From Diplolepis rosae (taxonomy: Eukaryota > Arthropoda > Insecta > Hymenoptera > Diplolepididae): 64,000 nucleotides of DNA. Under the pieces are notes generated by a model. That model ran no database searches, had not been told where the DNA came from, and worked only from the letters and a program-made list of their open reading frames with translations. The DNA is taken from the NCBI GenBank assembly GCA_030998225.1, contig JAPYXD010000484.1, positions 8,928,001 through 8,992,000 of the forward strand, in the 5' to 3' direction. Positions 9,961 to 21,986 of this stretch are shown one piece after another. Each line of letters starts with the position of its first letter. Position 1 is the stretch's first letter. Position numbers and translations under genes: made by a program.

Positions 9961-12949
9961 TACAATAAATAACTGTTTAAATTAATTCATTTACAATCAG
10001 AAAATGTGAAACGTTCAAATTATTTAGATTTAAAATTTATTAGTTACCTGTAAACATTTCTCAAATTTTTATCTGATAGGGTCAGTGCACAAAGTGGCTA
10101 AGTCGCAATTCTGAGTTATCGCGATTTATTGTTCAATTCACGACAATATCTTCCATTCAAAGAAAAATATTCATTGGCTCTCACATCAGTCAAAGAAAAA
10201 TATTCCTTTGATTGAAAGAATTTTCTTTTGATTCAAACGATAAATTTCTATCGTTCAAAGAAATCATTTTTCTTCCAATAAACACTTTTCATTAATTTAA
10301 AATTATTTTCCCCATTTTGAACTTATTTTTGGTCAAATGAAAAAATGTTCAAAAAAAAGTCGTTCCTTTATTTCAAAACAAATATTTTCTGAGTGATTAA
10401 AGGTTTATTTGCGTAATTGCCAGCAGGTATAGTTCAATTTCTCTGAAATTTGGACTCAACTACTTTTTATTGACCCTTCAATTTAAAATTATTCAATTTT
10501 AAACGTTTTTTTAATAATTCAATTTTGTTCGATAAAAATGATAGGAAACAAATTATTTTTCTGAATGGAATCTAATAAATCTTTTTTTTTCGCATGTTGG
10601 TAGTATTTAATATTTATATTTAATATAGAAATCTTCTTTATAATTATGTATATATCACATAATAAAATATTATAATTAAAACACTAAAACATAGTAATAA
10701 ATTTGCAGGTGTACTATTTATGATATATACATTTAAAAATTAAAAAATAAATTTATAATATTTCGGAGATTTATTTTTATTTCGATCTTGATGTAATTGT
10801 AACAATGAAATTCAATGTACTTACTTTCGTGGCAAACATTTCATTTGGGCAGGAATGTGATGCCAGTTTGGACACCAATTTGATATTTGTTGAAAATATA
10901 ACTTTTATAAATTTAAAAAGTCAATAATATTATTAATATTATTTTTTCAAGACTTTTGACAACTATTTCCTTTACGATGCCTTCATATATGTGTCACATT
11001 TTGCGCACATTTCATTAAAGCATACGTGATAGCAAAATGCGTGTCATAACGTTCGCAGTTACGTGCCCATCATTCAGTGATGGCGAAATTGACACTTTCT
11101 AGCATCTAGGATGATGTGCGACGCACGATTGTTATCTGGGAACCTATGTAACACAATTATTTTCAACATACCTACTCGGACGCTAAATGAATACCTGTAG
11201 GAAATTTTTAATTGAAACCTTCTTGTCTAGGTCTATCTCTCCTTCATCAAGACAGTACAGTTTTGCTTCAATTAAAATCCATTGTTTGTAACAACCGTTT
11301 TTATAGTAAGAACATTTTTTCTAAACAAAATTTGTACCGTTTGTTAAAAATTTTCAAGTTCTGTTTTTCACGATAAAAAGGTTCAGTGAGAGTTTTCAGA
11401 TTTTTAATTTTTTGCTCTAGTAAGACAATATTTATGTCTTCACGAGTGTCCCTAAAGATGATATCGCCACATTTAATGCCAAATGCTTTCAAATGTGGAT
11501 AGAAATGAAAAAAAGTGGGAAAAGATGGATGAGAACGCGAGACTCTGTAGAATGAAATGGAGCATGTATTTGGCTTGGTGTCTGGCACCATTTTTAATCC
11601 TCCACTGGGGTTTTATTTGAAAGCAAGCTTTTCCTGGGATAAGGAAAGGATTATCCGTATTATACGTTGCTAAGCACTGCGAATTCGAATGATAGATGAA
11701 AGAATGATTCTACTAGAAAATCTTACACTAAAGCTTTAATTTTTGAAATGGAAAAATGTTTTCTCTCTTTAAATTGCTTTTTCCAAAGTCCACATTTTAG
11801 AATAAAATTTAATTTACAGTTCATCCCGGAATTCAAGGTTTAAACTTCAAGGACTTAATATTCATTTTAAACTCTAGGCCAATTTGGTACGCAAATTTTA
11901 TGTTGTAAAAATTTAAAATAAAGCACTTTAATGTACCTTGTGTGAAGTAGAGAAAATGTACAAACGGGAGTAAAAAGAGAAAGTGGTAATATTAGAGTGT
12001 TTCAATCTCAACAAACTAAAGAGCACGGAGTCTGAGAGGGTTGAAAAAGTTCGTAGTTTTCAACGTCTAAGACTCAGTCACGTTGTGAGAGGTCGTATAC
12101 TAAAAAGTGTACTAAACCCTTTTTTACACTATTAAAACGTAGAGAAAATAATGCTGTTTCATTTTCTAAACATATTTTACTTATCAAGTAAATATAAATC
12201 TTGAATTTTGTACATTTGTTTGACTATAATTGAAAGAGGGCGAGACAGCAAGACGTATATTTGAAATTGAACTGAAGCTCTTGAACAGTATCTCGACTAA
12301 TCAATAGAAGTTCCAAATAGACACGAACTCCATTCAATCGGCTCTAAGAAATCGAAATATCCATTCAAATATCAATTATTTACAATGGCTTCGAATCAGG
12401 TGGGAACATATGTAATATCGACCGCCACTGTTGTCAGGCGGATTTAAAGGCATGAGATTCTGTGAATGCACCATTGTTAACTTCCATGAGAGTCAGAGAT
12501 ACAACAGAAATTATAATTGCGCACATAACAAAAAAATGAACGAAAATTGTGAAAAGAAGAAAATTATATTTCATCTGTTGATTAAAGTGAATTAAATTTT
12601 TTCAATGATATAAATTTCAAAAAAATTCTCCTAATGTCTAAAAAGAATTTGTTATTGTAAATTTAACAAATTTCCATGGAGAACATTTTTGACAAAACAA
12701 TACACAAAATTAATACACTTTTCGGAAGCTAAAATATAAACAGTTTTCATCTTTGTGATAACTTTTGAATTATTCTGATATTTTTGAAATTATCAAGTAT
12801 CTTGCACTCTATAGTTTTTCTGACTATTTTAAAGTAACTTAAAGTTTTGGATTTTTTGAAAATATTTCAAAGTCTGATGTACATTCAAAAAACTAATTTG
12901 TATTTCAATTTTAGCAGTGAATAATTTAATATTTTATTCTTTTTGTAGA
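9961..12949. other. Non-coding AT-rich stretch with a small palindromic patch
   Basis: No gene is supported. Around 10140-10290 there are repeated TCAAAGAAAAATATT and TTTGATTCAAA dyads resembling the interior of the element at 4579. The rest is ordinary AT-rich DNA. Confidence 0.35.
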
Positions 12950-12969
12950 AAACATTATTTAGCATTCTT

Positions 12970-13480
12970 ATCATGAATGAGAAAGTATTGGTTGTATGTG
13001 AAAAACGCCTTTCTAAATTTTCATGAAATCTTTACGTTTTGAGACCCCTGAAGTCAGAAAAAACGGTTTCTACAAAAGAGTCTTTCTGTCTTTAGTAGTA
13101 TGCTAGGTAACTCTCGAATATAATTATCGTATTGAGTTGAGTTTTGACATAGTTTATCGGAACCCAAAAAGTAAAGACAAGTTTGTTAACCAACCACACC
13201 CAACCAAAATTATGATAATAAAAGCATTTTTTGTGCTTTTGAAAAAATCAAAAATTGCAATATTGATATATAAAACTTCTTATAAATCCCTACCAATTAT
13301 TCTCATAACAGTTTCAGATTAAACCAGAATTAAAAAACTTACAGTATGTTAAAGCTGGAAAAAAGTCAATATCGAAATTCCATTTTTTAGTTGAACTATA
13401 GGAGATACGAAAAAGACATTATGATAGAAAATTGTTTACTACAAAAAGATCTACAAATTTTAATCGCAATCTCTTTTTAT
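12970..13480 (-). repeat. Fragment of the large dispersed repeat, reverse orientation
   Basis: The stretch matches, in reverse orientation and with many substitutions, the right half of the copies at 23452, 26790 and 50700. Shared landmarks are the TTTTGAGACCCCTGAAGTCAG segment, the TATCGGAnCC...GTTAACCA stretch, TTTTTGTGCTTTTGAAAAAA and CTTACAGTATGTTAAAGCTG. It is the most diverged of the copies, suggesting an older insertion. Confidence 0.6.
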
Positions 13481-14038
13481 TATATGCATATTTTTTTTTA
13501 ATTTATAAAAAAATGCAATTAAATTTCAAAAACTCAGTCTTTCAACCCTTTCGGGCTTGGCGGTACATACTTGTATATGTACCACTACTTTAGAAAATTT
13601 ACTGCAAAAAATCACCAAACCTCTTGCAGTCACCCCTACACTGAGAGACTTTTCGTTAGAGTAAATGATAAAGATGAATCAAAATTTAGTATAATATCGT
13701 TCCAAAATGGGGAAAGCCGAGGCTTTATTATACTTATTCATATTATCACATCGATGTTTGATATAGTCATAACGGTCTTTAATACATGAAGAAGATAAAG
13801 TAGTATTTTAAATACTCAATATTATGAATCTCTATTCGAGAAATTGAAAGTACGAGAAACTGATATTATGATTACTAAGTTGTCTAAAAATAATTTGAAT
13901 AAGATGAATAATGAATATCACATTTTGGAAAGCATGTTTGAGAAATTTATATTATGAATATGAACTTGCCAGAAACCTCACGACGCGCAGCAAAAATCAA
14001 AACATTCATTCTCGGTTTTTCATATAATTTGTTTCAGA

Positions 14039-14128
14039 ATGTCGTCCCAGTACTTCCGACGTTATCCGAATAGCTTCGTAGACTCGAATCCAAGTCTGCC
14101 CAACCCCCAACTCAGTAGCGGCTTATAA
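14039..14128 (+). CDS. Candidate captured last exon, 29 codons
   Basis: A pyrimidine-rich acceptor (TTTGTTTCAG) is followed directly by AATG and an open frame, MSSQYFRRYPNSFVDSNPSL..., ending at a TAA at 14126. The composition (QYFRRYPN, DSNPSLPNP) looks protein-like rather than random AT-rich translation, and local GC is raised. It lies inside the TIR element. It may be a host exon picked up by the element, or chance. No family is recognised. Confidence 0.25.
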   Translation: MSSQYFRRYPNSFVDSNPSLPNPQLSSGL

Positions 14129-14149
14129 GCGACATTTATTTCGGAATAT

Positions 14150-14245
14150 GGCAAGCGAGAATAGCCGAGAGGCTTTAGGCGTTAGGAATGCGTTTAGTTA
14201 ATGTAGATATAGGTAGAGTTAGGGGGTTCGAACCCAAAGGCGATT
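14150..14245 (+). repeat. tRNA-derived SINE head (Ser/Leu-like)
   Basis: An A-box-like ATAGCCGAGAGGC at about 14161 is followed by GGCGTTAGGAATGCG and, after about 50 bases, by a B-box-like GGGTTCGAACCC at 14223-14235. Order and spacing are those of an internal RNA polymerase III promoter in a tRNA with an extended variable arm (serine or leucine type). The cloverleaf stems are not complete, so this is a SINE or tRNA pseudogene, not a working tRNA gene. Confidence 0.5.
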
Positions 14246-14753
14246 CTGAAATTTAATTTCAAGCGTATGCGAATATAAATAGTGTAGCATTGTGTACTTA
14301 AATATATGAACATAACTAAGGTATGATAATAATATTTGTGTATGTGTTTCCACTGAAACCTCCCCTCTTCTGAGTGCCCAAAGCTCTCCCCTCTATCTTC
14401 CTCTTGCTTCGCACGCGTTAGAAAAAGACACCACAATCCATAACCCGGAGACGTCCCTTCTGAAGGTCAAACTTTTTGGTGGAGTGAGTGATTTTTCATA
14501 TAGTGGTTTTCAGATTCACATATTCTTTGTTTCGCTTCGAAACTTTGATGTAGTAAATTTCAAATTCTCGTAGGTTTTATAGCAGTTAGTAAAACATATA
14601 TTCCATTTATTCAAACGAAAATATTAATTTCGCCGCTTGAAAACCACTATATTAATTTCTGATACGTAAACCCTATTTGCCTCACTTTGAAACGATATTA
14701 TACTAAAATATAATTCACTTTTACGATTTATTCTAACGAAAAGTCTCTCAGTG

Positions 14754-16866
14754 TAGTACACACCCTCTTACAGTCGTCAAAAATGACAAAATTTTTAAAA
14801 TGTGCCTAATTGTGAGGCTGGTTTTTTTGTAATATTTATTTCTCCTGAAATCAGTTAGAGATCATGCCAGAAAGCAAATTTGAAGTCATATTCTGAAATA
14901 TCCTAAAATTTAAGATGGCGGATCTAAACTGCAAAATTCAATCTGACTTGCGTGAAACTCAGTTTCATGGGGTTTTTTGGGTCGCTGAGTTTGAATCAGG
15001 AGTCAAACTTGTGCTATTTTTTATTTCCTTACTTCAAATCATTTTCATGTGAAACAATTAAGAAATTCAGAATCAGATGAAAATTAACTGATTATGGCAC
15101 TTCAGGGGGAGGTTTTTTATGATAGGGCGATTATAGTTATTTTATGTGACTTCATTACTTTTATTATTGTCTTTTCTATTATTTTGTGAATTTTCGCACG
15201 AGTTTTAGACGCGCATGCCCGAAAACAATTATTTTTTTCCTGGAGGGTCGTTTTTGATGCAAAGGGGTTGTTGAAACACAGGAAAAGTTATGAAATTTTT
15301 TTTTTCGGAACTTCTGGAACCCTTCATCATCCGTATCCATGACAGACTTTATTTGTAATCTCCCTGAAAAAATTCACACATGAATTTAAATGAGGTCTAA
15401 AAATTCTCACTAGGACTTTTTTTGACAAGATGTATATTTCACGTTTTGGTTTTAAGAACGCTATTAAAAATGAAGAATCCCATTTCTTAACCAGAATATG
15501 TGAAATACGAAAAAAATGTTGAAATGCAAAACTCTTTGCTTAAATAAAGTCTACGATTGTTTTTTCCTTTTTGAAATATTTGGAAGGAAATAATGATTTT
15601 AATTGCATAATTGATTAGGAAGTTATATAAATGTATACAGAAAATCGAATGACGAGAATGTATATTTTATTTTGCATAAATAATACAATGTATTATTATT
15701 GAAACATTTTGACTAATTCTCATTTAACTAAATATTTTTTTAGACCGAATTTTTGCCTAGTTGAGCCAAAAGTTTCACTCTTAAATTTCGAGATTAAGTT
15801 TAAATACGTAATTTTTAATTACGCCAATTTTCTAATTTTTTTGAGTGACAATTTTGCCCTATTTTGGGTCGAAAATTGTCCCTGTAAAATCTGCGTATGG
15901 GTAACACGAAGGGTGAAAATTTCGCGAAACGTAATTCTTAAATTAAAGGGCTAGAATGCCGAATAAACTCACTATTTTTAATCTAGGAGAAAGCGAGTGC
16001 TGATTGTCTGAATCCTCGTTTTCACAGCGCGTAATTTTCAAGTAACGTATCTAAAAAAAAATTCCAATTAATAAATGCTAAAATTTCGCGCAGTCGCGCC
16101 TTCGTATACACGGTTTAATTTTTGGGAGTTCCCTAATTCCTGTAAATAATGTTTGTGGGCTTGTTAGTATTGCTTCGATACATACCATAAGACCGCGTTT
16201 AAAAAAGAATTCTGTACTACTTTAAGATCCTACATCACATGTTTTCCAAAATCTCAGTGGATAATCAAAAGTAGTTGGAATTGAGTGAAAATCACCTTAC
16301 CAGCTCCATAAGGTAGATGGTCGCGACTTTCCCTGGATAACGAGAAAAAAATGACTAATTCCACGACGGGTAAGAAGTCGATTTTTTTCGTTGATTTTGG
16401 TGTGGGTATACAAAGTGACGAGTAGCTATCCCTTGCCCTTTTCAGGTAGAAAGGGAATCACTACTCGAGATTTCGGAAGATATGTGATCAAAAACGCCTC
16501 CTTATTCCAGGCTTTACTCAAGAAATTCGTTTTTTAAAATTTATAAGTGACCGTGTGAGCCAACAAACCCCTAGCTATTGCCGGAGGACGGGTTATCATA
16601 GGCGAAAAAGCTCTTAAGCAACTGATTCGCTGATGCTACAATGCAGCGAAACAGTTACCAAGTCCTTTTCTCTTTGAAAGGCGATCCTGAGGAAACTCGA
16701 AGCAACTCAGAGTTGCAACTGCTTCCCATGGTCTGGATGGTCCCTCGAACCTACCTTAAGCAGGTGCTGAGACCGAAGTGAATTTTGATAATTTTTCACC
16801 GCGCTCTTCACCTCGGTTTTTCTTTGATTCGCGGTTATTGATTCCCCACTTTTCATAAAGTAGCTA
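14754..16866. other. Non-coding stretch with a repeat fragment
   Basis: Most is AT-rich DNA without a gene. At 15395-15560 there is a unit of the dispersed tandem repeat of about 155 bp (landmarks ACAAGATGTATATTTCACG and GAAATACGAAAAAAATGTTG). The segment 16250-16830 is less AT-rich, with short inverted repeats (for example CGAGTAGCTATCCCTT...AAGGGAATCACTACTCGA), and is not recognised. Confidence 0.35.
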
Positions 16867-17059
16867 CACGGAGAAAAATGGAGATCAGAGAAATATGGGT
16901 GTTTACTGGAAAATAGGAAAAATTATTAGATGACAGAAGAGAGTGTTACACTGTTTGGGAATCAGTCTTGTGCTGTTAAATACTCTCTTCTCTTTTATAG
17001 TAATCATTCTTAATTCTCAGTAATCGTTCGTATTCTCATGATCTCCATTTTTCTCCGTG
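16867..17059. repeat. 193-bp CACGG MITE, TA duplication
   Basis: The ends are perfect inverted repeats, CACGGAGAAAAATGGAGATC and its complement, flanked by TA on both sides (16865-16866 and 17060-17061). A second inner dyad (GAGAGTGTT ... ATACTCTC) sits in the middle. There is no coding capacity. Confidence 0.8.
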
Positions 17060-18631
17060 TAGAAGGGGGCTCACATGACTGTCCTGACATGAGATCACCA
17101 AAAATGAGGAACCAATGGGATTGGCAGAAAAAAATTCGTAAAAATAATTATCTTTTTACACATTAATGCTCCTTTTACCATTTTACCCGGTCGAAATGGT
17201 GCGCGCTTCCTCACGCGTTACAACGAACCTTTTCCCACATTTTTATCATTTTTGGATTGCCAGAAAAATGCCTTTTTGCATTTTCTTGCAATCAGAGATA
17301 AGAGGGAAAGAGAACACACGAGTGTTAGAATGGGAAAAACAATTCACCTGTCGTCGTCTCGTAACCGGCCTTGACCCGTAGTCTAATGGCTAGACACCAG
17401 TGTCAATATTTTCGTGGGTTTAAATCCCCTCACAGGTTACGCAATTTTCCTAACGGCACTTGATCAAGGAAACGTGCCAAAATTAAATAAAAGTTTCCGA
17501 AACAATCTATTTTGCTTTGCATATTGCATCTTTCGCCTTATTATGACGGCTTAATAAGGTCTATCTTTTTATTATTTTCAAAGATTTTAGTTGTAATTTA
17601 TAAATAATATGACATGCATGATATAAATCGGAATACAGCTGAACCGTCTTATTATATATTATATATAATATTATTATATAATATTTTCATATTTTTTCTT
17701 GTTCTATATATTTTAATATTTCTTATCATACTTTTGAGAAAGTCAATGACCTTCTTTATAATCAGTCATAGGTAAATAAAAAAGAAGACAATTGGTTTAA
17801 ATAGCGTAACTAGTTGGAAGCGTTATATTGTTTGGAGTTTTCCACAAAACAATATGACCATTTATTATTGATTGATTCTGAGTACATGATTTCTGCCTTT
17901 TCATGGGGATTTTATTTGAGTGGTTCGGTCAACTTTTGTAATACAATTTCCTTGAAAATATGCAATAGTAAACAATGCATGAGATTGCTCTTACCCCAGT
18001 TTATGCGTCATGAAACTCTAATTTTCTCTTTTACCAAAAAACTCTAAATTTATAAAAATTAACTTTTTATGAAGATAAATATTGGTTTCATTTCCGACTT
18101 CATCAGTAGGTGAACTTATTGGCAAAAACTGGATTATATTTGAAATGATCTTAAAAACATTTCAGATTGTTTAGTATTTTAATTTTAAAAAGTCATTATA
18201 ATTTGTACTATTTTTTTAATACCTCCTTGAATAATCAACAAAAAGACTTTATCTTAAATTAAAAACTTGAAGTTTTTATAATTTCTATACCATTTGTGAG
18301 GATAAATATTATCATCTGGAATACAGAGGCCTGCGAAATAGAAGGCTAAATTTTTTTGGGGGTATGAAACTGGTTTCCCCTATATTTTTGTGCACTAAAG
18401 TCAAATTTGGCCGCAGAATTCACATATCCCGTCAAGTTTTTAACCTAGTAAAATGGTTAAAAAATGCTGCTTTTCGCCATATTTGAAAATCTTTGAAATT
18501 TTAAGTTGTGCTCGATCAACAATCGTACTAATTACACTTCAAAGTACGAAAAATTACATTCTTAACTCGTTTTCGTTTCCACTCGTCCAACTTTTATTGC
18601 CAATTTTTAGTAAATTTAATCTAAGCACATT
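17060..18631. other. Non-coding stretch around a tRNA-like segment
   Basis: Outside the tRNA-derived segment at 17372-17442 nothing is recognised. A TA-rich microsatellite-like run lies at 17650-17700. At 18080-18110 the minus strand reads CTGATGA...GAAAC, but helix II cannot pair (see rejected items). Confidence 0.3.
17372..17442 (+). repeat. tRNA-derived segment (Glu/Asp-like), pseudogene or SINE
   Basis: The segment TAGTCTAATGGCTAGAC resembles the D arm and A box of glutamate/aspartate tRNAs, with a GTCTA/TAGAC stem. The B-box position has GGGTTTAAATCCC with a paired GGG/CCC T stem. The anticodon stem does not pair and the acceptor stem is poor, so a functional tRNA is unlikely. Confidence 0.45.
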
Positions 18632-18882
18632 CTCCCTAAATCAAAAACAATAAAAACTCACTGATTCACAGTGAAAAACCACTGTTTCGGATGTAATAGG
18701 TCTTCCACATAGAAATCAGTGGAATTTACCTGATTCCACCAGGAAAACTCACTGGTTAATCAGTGAAATATACTGGTCAACCAGTGAGTTTCCCTAGCAA
18801 TATGAGTTAAATTTCACTGATTCTATGCGGATGACTTATAACATTCGAAACAGTGGTTTTTCACTGTTTCAGATTTAGGGAG
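18632..18882. repeat. CTCCCTAAA MITE with CACTG/CAGTG interior, TT duplication
   Basis: The ends CTCCCTAAATC and GATTTAGGGAG are inverted and flanked by TT on both sides. The interior consists almost only of CACTG/CAGTG half-sites (GATTCACAGTGAAAAACCACTG, AATCAGTGAAATATACTGG, and so on) arranged as dyads. It is related to 25305-25745, 58066-58337 and 60331-60452 through the CTCYCTAAA ends and the TCAGTGAA-type interior. Confidence 0.65.
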
Positions 18883-19047
18883 TTCGATAGCGAAACAGTG
18901 GGAAAAGGGCCATTTATGTTATATTATGTTTGAGGATTATCAACTTTACAGTGCTACTACGGAAAATATGTTAAAATATGTCCAGAAAGGACATTCTTGA
19001 ACCAGTTTTCATCTAGAAAACTTGACGCACTGTGCATATTTTATCAT

Positions 19048-19995
19048 CTTAGTAAAATTCTGTAAAAATTCCTCTAAGAGACCGAGAAACATATTTTGTA
19101 ATTTTAAAAAGTTATCTTACTTTTTGAATAATTTTGAATTTTCGGAAAACTTTTTGAAACTTTTTGAATTATTATCCATTACAAAACAATTGTATTACAG
19201 ACTGTATTACAGAAAGTTTCGCCAACTAATTTTTTCCGTGTATACCAGTATATTATCATTTTGAGGCCATGGCTTGACCAGACCACCTTACTAAATTTCT
19301 GTAAAAATTCCTGTAAGAGACGGTGAAACATATTTTGTAAACTTAAAAAGTTATCCTACTTTTTGAATTATTTTAAATTTTCGGAAAGCTTTTTAAAACT
19401 TTTTGAATGATTATCCATTACAGGACAAATGTATTACAGACTGTATTACAGAAAGTTTCGCCAACTAATTTTTTCCGTGTATACCAGTATATTATCATTT
19501 TCAGGCCATGGGTTGACCAGAGCACCTTACTAAATTTTTTTAAGAATTCCTGTAAGACACGGAGAAAAATATTTTGTAACCTTAAAAAATTATCTTACAG
19601 GAATTTTTATAGAAATTAAGTAAGGTAGTCCGGTCAATCCATGGCCTTAAAATGACAATACTGGTATACACGGAAAAAATTAGTTGGTGAAACTTTCTGT
19701 AATACAGTATGTAATACATTTGTTCTGTAATGGATAATAATTCAAAAAGTTTCGAAAAGTTTTCCGAAAATTCGAAATAATTCAAAAAGTAAGATAACTT
19801 TTTAAGTTTACAAAATATGTTTCTCCGTCTCTTACAGGAATTTTTACAAAAATTTAGTAAGGTGGTCTGGTCAATCCATGGCCTCGAAATGATAATATAC
19901 TGGTAAACACGGAAAAAATTAGTGGTGAAACTTTCTGTAATACAGTTTGTAATACAATTGTTGTATAATGGATATTAATTCAAAAAGTTCCATCC
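19048..19995. repeat. Head-to-head array of 239-bp units
   Basis: Direct units start at 19048, 19287 and 19526, exactly 239 bp apart, each opening with CTTA(C/G)TAAA and containing TTTTTTCCGTGTATACCAG. The third is cut short and joins an inverted set whose unit borders lie at 19621 and 19858 (237 bp apart). The whole is therefore a large imperfect palindrome of tandem repeats. Short open frames in it are repeated copies of the same non-coding unit. Confidence 0.75.
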
Positions 19996-20371
19996 CCTCT
20001 GCAAAATTTATTGGCAACATTTTTCGAAACTGAATTTATCATATGTTCCATATTTTATTCTATTGCATTTTCAAAATTTTCACAGATATAATTAGTAAAG
20101 AATAAAAGTTATCTTACATGAATATAAACTCTAATCTAGATACGTGGTTCTATTGGTCCATAACATTAAAATTTATTTATTTACGTAGCAGCCGACAAAA
20201 AGCAGATGATTAACAATTTTTTAACGGAAGTTAAAACAAGAAATGTAAAAAAAATGCTTGGATTGAATGAAGAAAAAATATTCATCACTATTAAATTGTA
20301 AAAATTGTTCAAACGTATTGAGAACTAGTTGGAGTCCTACACCTCAATGTATTTAGCAATGGTTAAAGCTA

Positions 20372-21070
20372 CACTGAAAAAATTTCCGTGCACCGGTTGC
20401 ACCTATATGGACAGCAGCAACACCAAACGCCGTGGTAAATCTTATACCTCAGTTCGGGGCAGCTGATGTCCCGTTTCCGCACAGCAGATGCACTCGATCG
20501 GCACAAGCGACCTCCGATTTGCATAGTATAAACGTTGTCTTTGCTTTCGGGACCCATGGTACACCAGTGATGAGGGAACGCGTTATTCTTATAGTGATAT
20601 AATGATGTAGTGATGGATATTTTTATTAAAAAAACCATTTTGAGGATTTGAAAGGAGTATTTGAACGCAAATGTAAAATTTTAACTTGATTGAAATGATT
20701 TTAAATTGAATATGTAACCTATAAATTCCTTAAGCAAAAATAGTGACAACCTTTTAGCTGCAGGGAAATTTCAGTACAAATCGGCCTCGTATAAAATGCA
20801 AAATTTATACATAAAATCACTGGATATCTCAGGTAGAGTCCCCGGTCTTAAAAACTGTAAATTTTTTGAATGTATAGTAAATTCCACCTTTACATGGTGC
20901 GACTACTGACTCAGTTTCGGCGCACGAGCTGCACCACACATAAAGGACAACATTTGCCTCTTACTTTTGCGCATCTGTACGCCCGAAATCTGTGCAACGG
21001 TTGCTCCGAATCTGCAGTGCAGCCGGCGTACTGTAGGTGGTGCAACCGGTGCACCGAAATTTTTTCAGTG
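20372..21070. repeat. 699-bp TIR element, CACTGAAAAAATTTC ends, TA duplication
   Basis: The left end CACTGAAAAAATTTCCGTGC continues ACCGGTTGCACC. The right end is its complement with one change (CCGTGC versus CGGTGC). TA flanks both ends (20370-20371 and 21071-21072). The interior is GC-richer near the ends, with GCAC/GTGC half-sites, and encodes no recognisable protein. Confidence 0.75.
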
Positions 21071-21410
21071 TAGGGAAGCATGAACGATACTAATTAGGGC
21101 TTACTGATGCGAGTGCATTGATTCGCCAGTTTGTTAATAGGAATTATTCTTGCATTGTAACTTCCATTGGAGTCTTAGTGGTTGACTCCTGGTGCTCATT
21201 AGGTCCTTCAGGCATGACGGGATCAGTCTGCTGTTTCCGTCTACATCAACTCATTCGATTCCAGTTCTCTGGAATAATCGATTTCAACTATCTCCCTAGC
21301 CACGCTGCTAGGTTATTACTATTGTACTAAGATTATTGCGATAATAACTCTATTCAATGTTAATATGTTGGATATACTTTTTTGTAAATATATAATATAG
21401 GCTCTAGCAA

Positions 21411-21683
21411 CACGGAGAAAATTCATTTGTGAAAATTTAATCAAAAGTTGAGTAAAGCTGGGAAATAGTGGCTTTTGGAGAAAATTCAAATTTTTTTGCG
21501 TATTTATTCAATAACGAATTATAAAGTTTAATCAACTGTTTTAGGCTTAACTCAACAGTTGATTAAACTTTATAATTCTTTATTGAATGGATACGCAAAA
21601 AAATTTTAATTTTCTCCAAAAGCCACTATGTCCCAGCTTTACTCAATTTTTGATTAAATTTTCACGAATGAATTTTCTCCGTG
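21411..21683. repeat. 273-bp CACGG MITE, AA flanks, near-perfect palindrome
   Basis: The arms are almost identical over about 115 bp (CACGGAGAAAATTCATTTGT ... and complement), including an internal TTTAATCAACTGTT/AACAGTTGATTAAA centre. The flanking dinucleotide is AA on both sides, so the family is not restricted to TA targets. Confidence 0.75.
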
Positions 21684-21767
21684 AACTTGAAGTATTAATT
21701 AATTGAAAATTGAAAAAAACGGATCCACTCGATCTCTCGTGTTTTTATTTGGAATTAAGGGAGGCGA

Positions 21768-21986
21768 GGGTGGAATGGGACACTGGGGTAAGACGGGACG
21801 GTAAATTTTCACGTAAATTATCTGGGTTTTGAGATTATTCTTTTCATTATACTATACATTTTTTACATTTCTTGAGAATTGCAAGATCATTTTTTCTACC
21901 CATTTCTTAAAAGATAAATCTTAAAACCCAGATAATTTACGTGAAAATTTACCGTCCCGTCTTACCCTGGTGTCCCATTCTACACC
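21768..21986. repeat. 219-bp foldback element with GGAATGGGACAC ends
   Basis: The left arm carries GAATGGGACACTGGGGTAAG, then ACGGGACGG, then TTTTCACGTAAATTATCTGG. The right arm is its inverted copy with few changes. The arms are about 75 bp and the centre is AT-rich. It has no coding capacity. Confidence 0.7.

Larger units (their letters stand above)
13639..14753. mobile_element. 1.1-kb TIR element with CACTGAGAG ends and TA duplication
   Basis: The left end CACTGAGAGACTTTTCGTTA is matched by the right end TAACGAAAAGTCTCTCAGTG. Similarity between the arms continues through TTTAGTATAATATCGTT. Both ends are flanked by TA (13637-13638 and 14754-14755). There is no transposase. The interior contains a small spliced-looking open frame (14039-14128) and a tRNA-derived segment (14150-14245), so it is a composite carrier. 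The CACTG terminus and 2-bp duplication are compatible with either a Tc1/mariner-type or a CACTA-type source. Confidence 0.7.

Noticed and set aside
17372..17442. Functional tRNA gene
   Set aside because: Anticodon and acceptor stems do not pair. Only the internal promoter boxes are kept.
18080..18110. Second hammerhead-like string on the minus strand (CTGATGA ... GAAAC)
   Set aside because: The ten bases between the two core boxes (AGTCGGAAAT) cannot form helix II, so only the boxes match.
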